Shown here in pieces: positions 16,507 through 25,178 of a stretch of 36,163 nt of DNA. Numbering within the stretch: the stretch's first letter is position 1; each line of letters starts with the position of its first letter. The notes below the pieces were generated by a model. That model saw nothing but the letters and a program-made list of their open reading frames with translations. It was not told the origin of the DNA and did not search any database. A program made the position numbers and the translations under genes. The stretch is from assembly GCA_018883325.1 (NCBI GenBank), contig VEQH01000048.1, positions 1 to 36,163 on the forward strand. Reading direction: 5' to 3'. The DNA is from Flavobacteriales bacterium. GTDB taxonomy: Bacteria; Bacteroidota; Bacteroidia; Flavobacteriales_D; Crocinitomicaceae.

Positions 16507-18768
16507 ATGAAAATCAAACTATTATTATTGTTCAATTTAATTATTGGTAGTTTTTTTGCACAAAATTTCTACGATCGGGCAACTGTCCAAAAAATTGAAA
16601 TTTTCTTTGCTTTCACAAATTGGGACGCACAGTTAGATGCAGCAACTTCAACTGATGCATATATTATAGCAGATTCTGTACGTATTAACGGGATAAAATT
16701 TGATTCTGTTGGTGTCAAATACAAAGGAAACAGTTCCTATAACGCAAACAATAATAAAAATCCGTTGCACATAAATCTTGATTACGTTAAAGGTAAGCAA
16801 GATTATCAAGGTTATACCAACATCAAACTTCAAAATGGCTACCAAGATCCCTCAATGATTCGCGAGGTTTTATCTTATGCCATTTTAGAGCAATACATGG
16901 ATTGTCCAAAAGCAAATTTTGCAAATGTTTATATCAATGGTACTTTACGTGGCGTTTATTCCAATGCTGAAAGTATAAATGACAAATTCAATGGAGAGCA
17001 TTATTACAACAGTAAAGAAACATATTTCAAATGCAATCCAATTGGCGGAGCTGGTCCAGGTGCATCTGTTAGTCCAGATTTAAAATACATCAGTATGGAT
17101 AGCAGTGCTTATTTTAATGGATACGAATTACAAACAGATTTTGGATGGAATAAATTAGTTGATTTAATTAATGTTTTAAATAATGATTTTCAAAATATTG
17201 AGTCTAAACTAGATGTTGATAGAGCTTTATGGATGTTGGCATTTAATAACGTTTTGGTCAATTTAGACTCTTACAGTGGTGCTTTTCGTCAGAATTACTA
17301 TTTAACATGGGATTTGAATGATCGTTTTGTTCCAACTATTTGGGATTTGAATATGAGTTTCGCAGGTTTTCCTGGTGGTACAGGTTCTGGTAGTTACACT
17401 GCAACAACGCTCGATCCTTTGTCTAACAGCTCTTCTGCAAATCATCCGTTAATTGTGAAATTAATGAGCAATCCAATGTATAAAAGAATGTACTTGGCGC
17501 ATTTACGTACGATTGTTCAAGAAGTTTTTGAGTCGCAAGATTTTGTTACCAAAGCAAATAACATAAGAACTACAATTGATTCGTACGTTCAAGCTGATCC
17601 GTTCAAATTTTACACCTACACACAATATCAAAACAGTTTAACAACTGCTGTTACAGGTGGTGGAGGTCCAGGTGGAGGTCAATCAATTCCAGGAATTAAA
17701 GCATTGATGGATGCACGCGTAACTTTCTTCAATTCAAATTCAAATTACCTTTTAGCTGCACCTTCTATTACAGCTTATGCAACAAGTAATTCAAGTCCAA
17801 GCTATGGTTCTTCAATTTTCATAACTGCAACTTGCACTAATGAAACAAGCGTATTTCTAGGTTACCGTTTCAGTAAAGAATTAAAATTTAATCGCGTTCA
17901 AATGTATGATGATGGTGCGCATGGCGATGGCGCGGCTGGTGATCATGTTTATGGCGCGGCTGTTACTTTAAATGGTGTCAATTTCCATTATTATATCTAC
18001 GCTGAAAATGCAAATGCAGGAAAATTTAGTCCTCAACGTGCGGAGCATGAATTCTACAATTTGACCATTTCAATGCCTTATGCTGTGAATGGAGACGTTC
18101 TAATAAACGAAGTTTTAGCTTCTAATAATCAATATGGTTACGATGCAAATGGCGAGAGCGACGATTGGATAGAATTGTATAACACAAAATCAACTGGTGT
18201 AGATTTATCTGGATTATATTTGTCTGACCTTTCAACCGACTTAGGGAAATGGCCTTTTCCAGCTGGAACAACAATCCCTGCAAATGGAAGAATAATTGTT
18301 TGGTGCGACAACGACATTGAACAAACAGGCTTGCATGCAAATTTCAAATTAAGTTCACTTGGCGACAATGTTATCTTTAGCAATGGTTTGACTATTTTTG
18401 ATCAAATTGCAATTGGCGCACAAACGCAAAATGTTTCGTACTCTAGATGTCCGGATGGAGGCGTGAACTTTGACTATGTAACGCCAACATTCAATGCTGT
18501 AAATACTTGTTTTGTGGGAATAAATGAATTGGAAGAAGCTGCATTTACAATTTTCCCAAATCCAACAAATTCTAGTTTCACAATTAAAACAGATGAAAAA
18601 ACTGGAAGTCTTTTAATTAGTGATTTGCAAGGAAGAATTATTTATCAAGCAAATGAATTAGCTGATGAACAAAAAATCGATGCAAGCAATTGGAATGCTG
18701 GATATTACTTAGTGAGTTTGATTTCAGAAAATGGTCAAATTCAAACGAAAAAAGTGGTGAAAAATTAA
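16507..18768 (+). CDS. CotH-kinase-family protein with lamin-tail domain and T9SS sorting domain
   Basis: A signal peptide (1-19, ending FFAQ) precedes a CotH-like domain at about 25-420. VKYKGNSS (70-77) matches the N-lobe motif with Lys73, and VPTIWDLNMSFAGF (about 275-288) matches the metal-binding WDL-N/D segment. CotH proteins are atypical secreted kinases known from Bacillus spores; substrates in Bacteroidota are unknown. A beta-sandwich follows, then a lamin-tail (LTD) domain at about 530-665 (INEVLASNN, SDDWIELYN). The last 77 residues, from FTIFPNPTNSSF to the KVVKN end, are a type A T9SS C-terminal signal, so the protein should be exported to the cell surface. It is a monocistronic unit with its own terminator. 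Confidence 0.9.
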   Translation: MKIKLLLLFNLIIGSFFAQNFYDRATVQKIEIFFAFTNWDAQLDAATSTDAYIIADSVRINGIKFDSVGVKYKGNSSYNANNNKNPLHINLDYVKGKQDYQGYTNIKLQNGYQDPSMIREVLSYAILEQYMDCPKANFANVYINGTLRGVYSNAESINDKFNGEHYYNSKETYFKCNPIGGAGPGASVSPDLKYISMDSSAYFNGYELQTDFGWNKLVDLINVLNNDFQNIESKLDVDRALWMLAFNNVLVNLDSYSGAFRQNYYLTWDLNDRFVPTIWDLNMSFAGFPGGTGSGSYTATTLDPLSNSSSANHPLIVKLMSNPMYKRMYLAHLRTIVQEVFESQDFVTKANNIRTTIDSYVQADPFKFYTYTQYQNSLTTAVTGGGGPGGGQSIPGIKALMDARVTFFNSNSNYLLAAPSITAYATSNSSPSYGSSIFITATCTNETSVFLGYRFSKELKFNRVQMYDDGAHGDGAAGDHVYGAAVTLNGVNFHYYIYAENANAGKFSPQRAEHEFYNLTISMPYAVNGDVLINEVLASNNQYGYDANGESDDWIELYNTKSTGVDLSGLYLSDLSTDLGKWPFPAGTTIPANGRIIVWCDNDIEQTGLHANFKLSSLGDNVIFSNGLTIFDQIAIGAQTQNVSYSRCPDGGVNFDYVTPTFNAVNTCFVGINELEEAAFTIFPNPTNSSFTIKTDEKTGSLLISDLQGRIIYQANELADEQKIDASNWNAGYYLVSLISENGQIQTKKVVKN

Positions 18769-18792
18769 GGTTTACTTAATAAAACACAGTTC

Positions 18793-18821
18793 AAAGGAGT
18801 TAGCGATAACTCCTTTTTTTT
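18793..18821 (+). terminator. Rho-independent terminator after the CotH gene
   Basis: A perfect 10-bp stem, AAAGGAGTTA / TAACTCCTTT, closes a GCGA loop (18803-18806) and is followed by a T-run. It lies 25 bp after the CotH stop; the T-run touches the stop codon of the convergent deacetylase gene at 18821. Confidence 0.95.
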
Positions 18822-19717
18822 CAACTTAAAATCCCAAAAGCAGCTTTGAAAGTATTACAATGTGCATTTACGATGTCTTTAATTTGTGGACTATAACCTC
18901 CACCCATCGTAGTAACAACAGGAACTTTCAACTGCTGAACAGTTTGATAAACGATATTATCTCTTTGAAAACAGGCCTTCTGACTTAGGGAAAGTCGTCC
19001 GAGTTTGTCACTTTCAAGCACGTCAACTCCTGATTGGTAAAAAATAAAATCAGGTTGAAATTGACTTAAAATTTTGTCCAAATTAGCTTCCAATAAAAAT
19101 AGAAAATCCTTGTCTTTACAAGCATCGGGAAGTTCAACGTCTAAATCAGATTGTTCCTTTTTGAGAGGATAATTTCCTGCACCGTGCATACTAAATGTGA
19201 AAATTGCAGGTTCATCCTTCAATAAAGCAGCTGTTCCATTTCCTTGATGTACATCTAAATCTATGATTAAAATGCGTTCAATTCTTGTATTATGCAACAA
19301 CCAATTTGCGGCAATTACTTGGTCATTCAACAGACAAAATCCCTCTCCCCTGTCGTAAAAAGCATGATGTGTTCCGCCTGCGATATTAAAACCGACGCCT
19401 GTTTTCAATGCAATTTCAGCAGCTTTTCGCGTTCCCTCCATGATTGTTAGTTCACGTTCTATCAACTGATTAGAATGCACAAATCCAGAAATCCGTTGCT
19501 CGCGAGGTGTTATTTCTAAGTTCTTCAAACGCAACCAATAATCTTCGGAATGCGTGGTTAAAAGCTGTTCTATTGCAATTGTAGTAGGTTCAAAAAAAGC
19601 AGTTTTGTCAACAACACCTTCATGAATTAACTGCCGAGGGAGTAAATCGTACTTCTCCATCGGAAATCGATGATTTTCAGGTAAAGGATGAATGTAAATT
19701 GGATGAAAGGCAATCAT
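18821..19717 (-). CDS. Histone-deacetylase-family (class II/AcuC-like) hydrolase
   Basis: A zinc-dependent deacetylase of the arginase/deacetylase fold, likely acting on acetyl-lysine or acetylpolyamine-type substrates; the true substrate is unknown. Numbered from my start (298 residues), the tandem histidines are at 117-118 (GGTHHAF), the metal ligands are in DLDVHQGNG (153-161), YQSGVDVLESD carries the third metal Asp, and TMGGGY supplies the active-site tyrosine loop. I start at the ATG at 19717 (MIAFHPIYIHPLPENHRFP) because the family begins there. Another ATG at 19741 overlaps the upstream stop as TAATG and is also plausible; a still longer frame to 19789 lies inside the upstream gene. 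Confidence 0.92.
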   Translation of the reverse strand: MIAFHPIYIHPLPENHRFPMEKYDLLPRQLIHEGVVDKTAFFEPTTIAIEQLLTTHSEDYWLRLKNLEITPREQRISGFVHSNQLIERELTIMEGTRKAAEIALKTGVGFNIAGGTHHAFYDRGEGFCLLNDQVIAANWLLHNTRIERILIIDLDVHQGNGTAALLKDEPAIFTFSMHGAGNYPLKKEQSDLDVELPDACKDKDFLFLLEANLDKILSQFQPDFIFYQSGVDVLESDKLGRLSLSQKACFQRDNIVYQTVQQLKVPVVTTMGGGYSPQIKDIVNAHCNTFKAAFGILS

Positions 19718-19740
19718 TTTCTCAAAAAAGTAAAAAGCCA

Positions 19741-20229
19741 TTAAGTTTTTTCTGTGATTGTTTTGACAATTCGAGCAACAGCTGGACAAATAAGTGTATT
19801 TTCAGCCGTAAGTTCCAAAATTTGATACATGTTTTTTCTATCGGTATGCGGATATTCACGACAAGCCAAAGGACGAACCTCGTAAATGTCGCATTTATTA
19901 TCAGCACCTAAAAAAACACAAGGGGATTTTTGAAGCACATAATCACTTTCTTCATCCATTTTCAAATAATTCTGAATCAATTGTGATTCCTTAATTCTCA
20001 AATGTTTGGCTATTCTTCTAATGTCGGCATCTCGAAAAATTGGACTTGTGGTTTTACAACAATTTGCACACGTCAGACAATCCATTTTTTTGAATTCAGC
20101 AACATGTTCTTTATGAAACTTTTGATCTAAATCCTTTGGTTTTGCTTGTTTCCATTTGCGAAAAACCTTTTTGGTTTGCTCCAATTGAACTTTTGACTGA
20201 CTTAACGCTTCGCTATCTTTTTTTGTCAA
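19741..20229 (-). CDS. YkgJ-family cysteine-cluster protein
   Basis: Cys51, 54, 57 and 58 (CLTCANCCKT) and Cys104, Cys113 and Cys123 in PC-x8-C-x9-C-R-EYP match the zinc/iron cluster pattern of the YkgJ (UPF0153) family, whose biochemical role is not settled. Residues 1-48 are a charged helix, present in relatives I recall, so the reading must start well upstream of Cys51. The only in-frame start codons are TTG; I use 20229 but a TTG ten codons earlier cannot be excluded. The gene sits directly before the deacetylase and is probably translated with it. Confidence 0.85.
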   Translation of the reverse strand: MTKKDSEALSQSKVQLEQTKKVFRKWKQAKPKDLDQKFHKEHVAEFKKMDCLTCANCCKTTSPIFRDADIRRIAKHLRIKESQLIQNYLKMDEESDYVLQKSPCVFLGADNKCDIYEVRPLACREYPHTDRKNMYQILELTAENTLICPAVARIVKTITEKT

Positions 20230-20280
20230 ATTCTCTAATTTTTGAAGGATGGAAAAACAAATTGAAGTACTTAATCGGTT

Positions 20281-20670
20281 TTAAGATAAAACAGCCTCTT
20301 GAATTTTGATGAATGAAAAAGGAACTTTCACCATGTGCTCATAATCTCTTCCAACTTCCTGCATATCAATATCATTTGCATTAAACGACCAATGCACTTC
20401 TGCTTCCAATCCTCTGTCTTTTAACTCATTTAGACGATACAATAAATGCAAAACTTCCTTTGAAGAGGAAATATTCAAATAATCAATTTGAAGCTTAAAA
20501 GTTGTTTTTACAGCAGGCGTGAACATATAAATTCTAAACCATTCACTAACGATTTTCCAGAAATTTGAATCGGCATCTGGAATTGATTTACCTTGAATTT
20601 CCATTGTTCCAATTTTTGAAAATGCAATTCTTGGTGTTGTTGCAGTGGCATTTATGCGTAAATCTTCCAT
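20281..20670 (-). CDS. SiaC-family regulatory phosphoprotein homologue (DUF1987)
   Basis: A 129-residue single-domain protein with the DUF1987 pattern: an N-terminal strand, the IQGKSIPDA segment at about 25-33, a helix, then DYLNISSSKEVL at 63-74 and a late NDIDMQEVGRDYE segment. SiaC in Pseudomonas is a phospho-switch that activates a diguanylate cyclase and is phosphorylated on a threonine in the FNTSS-like motif. Here the matching position appears to be Ile67, followed by Ser68-70. None of the partner genes (SiaA phosphatase, SiaB kinase, SiaD cyclase) is in the window. Function in this organism is unknown. Confidence 0.8.
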   Translation of the reverse strand: MEDLRINATATTPRIAFSKIGTMEIQGKSIPDADSNFWKIVSEWFRIYMFTPAVKTTFKLQIDYLNISSSKEVLHLLYRLNELKDRGLEAEVHWSFNANDIDMQEVGRDYEHMVKVPFSFIKIQEAVLS

Positions 20671-20909
20671 TTAAGTTTAATAAGAGAGGTGCAAGTTACA
20701 AATTTTTTAAACTGTCATTACAACTTTAACAGTTTTAAAATTTTTATTCCTTCAATCAAATTTATTTAGTTCTAAAAATCAAAGTTCTACGTTCAAAATC
20801 AATTAAATCTGTAATATTTCTTGTTGGATTGACGATATTTTAAATATTTGTTCTAATTTCGACCCGTTAAGTATTATTTAATCAACAAAATAGACGTTTT
20901 TATTCTTTT
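20671..20909. other. Divergent spacer between SiaC-like and RRM genes
   Basis: 239 bp of AT-rich sequence. TAATTTCG at 20854-20861 is one base off the -7 consensus, with a TTG at 20829-20831 about 22 nt upstream, and is the best guess for the RRM gene promoter, giving a leader of about 45 nt. No hairpin or repeat was seen. Confidence 0.4.
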
Positions 20910-21491
20910 ATGACCAGTATTTTTGTAGCCAAATTAGATTTTGGTTTTTCTAGCGAACAATTAAGAGATTTGTTTGCGCAACATGGTAAAGTTATCAAAG
21001 CAAATGTTGCAACCGACAGAGAAACAGGTAAATCGAGAGGATTTGCTTTTGTAGAAATGGCTGATAGAAACGAAGCAATGAATGCAATTAGCGCTCTTGA
21101 CGGTCAACTAATCAACGGAAGACCAATTGCTGTAAAAGAAGCAGAGCAACGTGAAAATCGTACTCCAAATCCAAGAACTCCAAACGGAGATTTCAACCAA
21201 AAACCTAGAGAACCAAGAAAAGAAGGCGGATTCGTTAGCAAAGAGCCAAATGTGATTCCTCCAATTTTGGATATTCCCTTAAACGAACCTAAAAAGAAAG
21301 TCAATAAGGAGAAAGATAAAAAATTAAATGACTCTGACTCAAGAGCTAAAAAACCAAAGATGGATGCTTTCAAAAAAAGCGGAAAAGACAAAAAGTTTTT
21401 TGACGATGATGACGATTTAGATGATTTAGAATTATTTTCTTACCGACGAAAAGACGAAGAAGATTTTGATGACGAAGAGGATGAAGATTAA
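20910..21491 (+). CDS. RRM-type RNA-binding protein with charged tail
   Basis: Residues 1-80 form a single RNA recognition motif: RNP2 is IFVAKL (4-9) and RNP1 is KSRGFAFV (41-48), with aromatic residues in the RNA-contact places. RRM proteins of this length are widespread in Bacteroidota as presumed RNA chaperones or post-transcriptional regulators, but targets are unknown. The tail (about 85-193) is low in complexity: Arg/Pro/Asn-rich, then Lys-rich, then strongly acidic with a DDDDDLDDLELF segment and an EDEDE-like end. The gene precedes cca by 35 bp but cca has its own -7 box. Confidence 0.9.
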   Translation: MTSIFVAKLDFGFSSEQLRDLFAQHGKVIKANVATDRETGKSRGFAFVEMADRNEAMNAISALDGQLINGRPIAVKEAEQRENRTPNPRTPNGDFNQKPREPRKEGGFVSKEPNVIPPILDIPLNEPKKKVNKEKDKKLNDSDSRAKKPKMDAFKKSGKDKKFFDDDDDLDDLELFSYRRKDEEDFDDEEDED

Positions 21492-21512
21492 TTCTTTATT
21501 AATTCAAAGTAT

Positions 21513-21520
21513 TACCTTTG
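21513..21520 (+). promoter_or_regulatory. -7 box immediately before cca
   Basis: TACCTTTG matches TAnnTTTG and ends six nt before the ATG at 21527. If transcription starts 4 nt past the G, the mRNA leader is about 3 nt. The box also overlaps the TTG at 21518, which makes that longer start unlikely. Confidence 0.55.
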
Positions 21521-21526
21521 TTTTTA

Positions 21527-22945
21527 ATGTCTACTAATCACGCGCAAGCACTCAAACATCCTGTTTTTAAAGTTATTTCTAAATACATCGGCGAAAAAAA
21601 CCTTGAAGCCTATGTTATTGGAGGTTTTGTACGCGATCTTTTACTTGAAAACCCTTCAAAAGATATCGACATTGTAGTTGTTGGGGATGGTCCTCAACTT
21701 GCAAATGATGTTGCAACTATTTTAAGGGTAAAAAAAGTTAGTGTTTTCAAAACGTATGGAACAGCACATTTTCTATACAAAGATATTGATGTTGAATTTG
21801 TTGGCGCGCGAAAAGAGTCTTACACTGCTGAATCTCGTAAACCAACAACGCAGCAAGGAACTTTAAAAGACGATCAAAACAGACGTGATTTTACAATCAA
21901 TGCTTTAGCATTAAGTTTACATCCATCAAATTTTGGAGAATTAATTGATCCATTTAATGGCATTGAAGATTTAAAAAAAGGAATAATCCGAACGCCACTT
22001 GAACCCGAAATTACGTTTAGTGACGATCCACTTCGAATGTTGCGTGCAATTCGTTTTGCAACGCGATTAGATTTTAAAATTGACCAAATTTGTTTGGAAG
22101 CGATTTTGAAACAATCCGCTCGAATTGATATTATTTCGAAAGAACGAATTGCAGACGAACTCAATAAAATAATTCTAACAAAAACGCCCTCACGAGGATT
22201 TAAGTTACTGCAGTCAACAAAATTACTAGAGCGTTTCTTTCCTGAAATGACCGCTCTTCAAGGCGTTGACGTTATAGACGGAAAAGCACACAAAGACAAT
22301 TTCTTACACACATTAGAGGTTTTAGACAATATCTCTTTGCATACAGATGATTTGTGGTTGAGATGGGCTGCAATTCTACACGATATTGCAAAACCACCGA
22401 CAAAAAGATTCGACAAAGAAGTTGGTTGGACCTTCCATGGTCATGAAGATTTAGGCGCTCGAATGGTTCCGAAAATTTTCAAAAACCTAAAATTACCTTT
22501 GGACAATAAAATGAAATACGTTCAAAAATTAGTTCGTCTTCATTTACGACCAATTGCGCTAGTGAAAGGATTTGTTACTGATTCTGCGATTAGAAGATTA
22601 TTGAGTGAAGCAGGCGACGACATTGATGATTTGATGAAGTTGTGCAACGCAGACATCACTTCAAAAAATGAATTTAAAGTCAAAAAATACAAAAGTAACT
22701 TTGAATTAGTTGCCCAAAAGCTAAAGGCAGTTGAAGAAAAAGATAGAATAAGAAATTTCCAACCACCTGTTAGCGGTGAATTGATAATGACAACTTTTAA
22801 TCTTCAACCATGCGCTGAAATTGGCATCATTAAATCGACAATTAAGGAAGCAATATTAGATGGACAGATAGAAAATTCACCCGAACAAGCTTTTCAATTA
22901 ATGTTGGAACTTGGGCAAAAATTGGGATTAACGAAAAGCCGTTAA
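21527..22945 (+). CDS. cca: CCA tRNA nucleotidyltransferase with HD domain
   Basis: The enzyme adds or repairs the 3' CCA of tRNAs. The nucleotidyltransferase head shows GGFVRD at 32-37 and DID at 46-48, with the metal-binding aspartates. RRDFTINALAL follows, as do the neck and body motifs of class II enzymes (DPLRMLRAIRFATRL). A C-terminal HD domain is visible at LHDIAKP with HGHEDLGA further on, as in bacterial enzymes with 2',3'-cyclic phosphodiesterase-type activity. From the ATG at 21527 the length is 472. A TTG start three codons upstream falls inside the promoter box and is rejected. Confidence 0.95.
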   Translation: MSTNHAQALKHPVFKVISKYIGEKNLEAYVIGGFVRDLLLENPSKDIDIVVVGDGPQLANDVATILRVKKVSVFKTYGTAHFLYKDIDVEFVGARKESYTAESRKPTTQQGTLKDDQNRRDFTINALALSLHPSNFGELIDPFNGIEDLKKGIIRTPLEPEITFSDDPLRMLRAIRFATRLDFKIDQICLEAILKQSARIDIISKERIADELNKIILTKTPSRGFKLLQSTKLLERFFPEMTALQGVDVIDGKAHKDNFLHTLEVLDNISLHTDDLWLRWAAILHDIAKPPTKRFDKEVGWTFHGHEDLGARMVPKIFKNLKLPLDNKMKYVQKLVRLHLRPIALVKGFVTDSAIRRLLSEAGDDIDDLMKLCNADITSKNEFKVKKYKSNFELVAQKLKAVEEKDRIRNFQPPVSGELIMTTFNLQPCAEIGIIKSTIKEAILDGQIENSPEQAFQLMLELGQKLGLTKSR

Positions 22946-23043
22946 TAAAACAAAAAATAGTGTTTTCACTTCATCTTTCCTTTATCAACTCTTAACTTTA
23001 CAAATATTAGTTTTAATTTTACACAGATTGAAAAATCAACAAT

Positions 23044-23607
23044 ATGCCAGGACTAAAATTTAGAGTTTTACTCGATTCAGAAAAGAAAGAAGAAATATTT
23101 AGAGATATTTTAATTTCCGATTCGGATAATTTTGAATCGTTATATCATGCTATTTTAAAATCCTTTAATTTCAAGGGAGATCAAATGGCAAGTTTTTACG
23201 TTTCAAACGACGATTGGGACAAAGGCCACGAAATCAACTTGATGGATATGACCTACGATGATGATTCTTTAGATGCTCCAGCTTCAACAATGAAAAACGC
23301 TACCATTAAAGATTTTCTGGAAGAGCCGGATCAAAAATTTATTTTGGTGTACGATTTCATGCGTATGTGGATTTTCTTAGTAGAACTCATTGGTTTTGAC
23401 CGCAACGAGCCCGAAACACCTGAAATGATTCTTTCAATGGGTAAAGCACCTTCTGAGGATTCTAGAAAAATCATGGATGACGAATTATTCGCTTCAACTG
23501 ACGATGAAAATTTAATTGATGAAGACGAAGATGATTTTGGTTTAGATGAATTTGACGACGATTATTCGGAAGATGATTTAACTGACTTTAACGAGTACGA
23601 ATATTAA
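23044..23607 (+). CDS. pRiA4b ORF-3-like protein (IS1096 passenger TnpR family) with acidic tail
   Basis: The N-terminal 140 residues match the plasmid pRiA4b ORF-3 fold as I recall it: KFRVLLD, a SFNFKGDQMASFY segment, a Trp/Asp-rich turn (DDWDKGHE) and a YDFMRMWIFLVEL strand. The family is named from genes carried by mobile elements, but the copies in Bacteroidota chromosomes look domesticated and have no known function. Residues about 150-187 are almost entirely Asp/Glu/Tyr/Phe. It opens a four-gene cluster with gaps of 1 bp or less. A near-consensus -7 box (TAATTTTA) sits at 23014-23021. Confidence 0.82.
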   Translation: MPGLKFRVLLDSEKKEEIFRDILISDSDNFESLYHAILKSFNFKGDQMASFYVSNDDWDKGHEINLMDMTYDDDSLDAPASTMKNATIKDFLEEPDQKFILVYDFMRMWIFLVELIGFDRNEPETPEMILSMGKAPSEDSRKIMDDELFASTDDENLIDEDEDDFGLDEFDDDYSEDDLTDFNEYEY

Positions 23608-23608
23608 T

Positions 23609-24319
23609 ATGACAAAAACTTCTGCCGACCCAATCGGTGATGCGATTTTAGATTACGCATCCAATCACAAACCCTTCGATATTGTTGTAAGTTCCGACTT
23701 ATGCGACGACGATATTATTCCAATTGAAGTACTTTTTCGATCGTACAAAGAAATGCCTGATTTAGAAAAACGTGCGCTTTCCTTGTGCAAAGGAGCAGTT
23801 TTAGACATTGGTGCAGGAGCAGGAATTCACTGCCACGAATTGATTAAAAAAGGTCATAAAGTAACTGCTATTGATTCTTCAGTTGGAGCTGTGACCTATT
23901 TAAAAGAATCTGGAATCAATGCTGAACATACCAATTTCGCTAACTTCAACAGCACTGAAAAGTTCGATACGATTCTGATGTTAATGAATGGTATTGGAAT
24001 TGCCGGTCGTCTTTCGAATTTAGAAAAAACACTTTTGAAAGCGAAAAAATTACTCAATCCAAAAGGTCAAATCATTTTTGATTCGTCGGATGTGAAATTC
24101 TTGTACGAAGACGAAGACGGTGCCATGTGGATAGATTTAAACACTGAATATTACGGAAATTTTAAGTTTCAAATGCACTATAAAAAAACGACCGGCGATT
24201 GGTTTGAATGGCTCTATGTTGATTATGACACAATGCATGAAATCGCTACGAAACTTGGTTTCAAATGCAGAAGAGTGATGGAACAAGACAATCACTATTT
24301 AGCGCATTTATCTTTGTAA
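23609..24319 (+). CDS. Class I SAM-dependent methyltransferase
   Basis: A Rossmann-like methyltransferase of 236 residues. Motif I is VLDIGAGAGIHC at 64-75, with the acidic post-I position in AIDSS (87-91) and a GIGIAGRLS segment near the expected substrate pocket. The target cannot be inferred; sequence resembles small-molecule methyltransferases rather than rRNA or protein enzymes. One base separates it from each neighbour, so it is cotranscribed with them. Confidence 0.85.
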   Translation: MTKTSADPIGDAILDYASNHKPFDIVVSSDLCDDDIIPIEVLFRSYKEMPDLEKRALSLCKGAVLDIGAGAGIHCHELIKKGHKVTAIDSSVGAVTYLKESGINAEHTNFANFNSTEKFDTILMLMNGIGIAGRLSNLEKTLLKAKKLLNPKGQIIFDSSDVKFLYEDEDGAMWIDLNTEYYGNFKFQMHYKKTTGDWFEWLYVDYDTMHEIATKLGFKCRRVMEQDNHYLAHLSL

Positions 24320-24320
24320 T

Positions 24321-25178
24321 ATGTTTCGTTTACTTTTTTTATTTGTTCTACTTTGTCACTATTCAATTGGTCAAGTAACAAAAGATGCACTTCTTTGGGA
24401 GATAAAATCTAAAGATGGAAAAACAACATCTTACCTTTATGGAACGATGCATGTAATGGATGCTGAATTGTTCTATTTCCCTAAGAAATTAGAGAAATTA
24501 CTTTTAAAAACAGATGTGCTTTGCATGGAAATTTCCAGCATAATCGAACCTGATATTTCACCTGATGAACTTTTTTTAACAAATGAAACATTAGCTGACT
24601 ACTTTTCTTCTGCACAAATGGATTCCATTTACAGATGGGCTGAGAAATCATTATTGATGAGCAAAGTACAATTTGACACAAACTTTGGTAAAGCAAAACC
24701 TTTTTTACTTGTTCAATTTTTATTGCAGAGCAGTTTGCCTGAAAATACTAAATCTTACGAAAAGGAGTTTGAAAACATTGCTACAAAAAACAAAAAAAGT
24801 CAATTGGGATTAGAATCTGTTACTGAACAATTGAATCTATTTTCTGGTTTATCTAAAAAAGAACAAACTGAAATGGTTATGAGTTCTCTAAGAGACGAAG
24901 CAAAAGCTAAAAGTTCTTTTCAGGAAATGCAAAAAATTTACCTTACTCAAAATCTAGATGATTTATTTTCATTTATGAAAAAGGAAAGTGACTCACCCAT
25001 AAATAGCTCCCGTGCGTTTTTAGAGGATCGAAATCAAAAATGGATTCCTCAAATGGAAAAAATGATTGAAGCAAAAAGTACTTTCTTCGCAGTTGGAGCA
25101 GCTCATTTAGCTGGACCAGAAGGTGTAATTGAATTATTGATTAAAAAAGGATACTCGCTCACTCCAATAAAACTCTAA
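24321..25178 (+). CDS. TraB/GumN-family exported protein
   Basis: A signal peptide covers 1-17 (ending YSIGQ). YLYGTMHVMD at 39-47 carries the first conserved GxxH motif and GAAHLAGPEG at 259-268 the second, both diagnostic of TraB/GumN (Tiki-related) proteins, a group that includes predicted metal-dependent peptidases. Length 285 is typical. A role in envelope proteolysis is possible but unproven for bacterial members. It overlaps the FKBP gene by one base. Confidence 0.88.
   Translation: MFRLLFLFVLLCHYSIGQVTKDALLWEIKSKDGKTTSYLYGTMHVMDAELFYFPKKLEKLLLKTDVLCMEISSIIEPDISPDELFLTNETLADYFSSAQMDSIYRWAEKSLLMSKVQFDTNFGKAKPFLLVQFLLQSSLPENTKSYEKEFENIATKNKKSQLGLESVTEQLNLFSGLSKKEQTEMVMSSLRDEAKAKSSFQEMQKIYLTQNLDDLFSFMKKESDSPINSSRAFLEDRNQKWIPQMEKMIEAKSTFFAVGAAHLAGPEGVIELLIKKGYSLTPIKL

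Noticed and set aside
23044..23607. pRiA4b ORF-3-like gene as evidence of an insertion sequence here
   Set aside because: No transposase, inverted repeats or target duplication is seen around it, and it is fused into a tight housekeeping-like operon.
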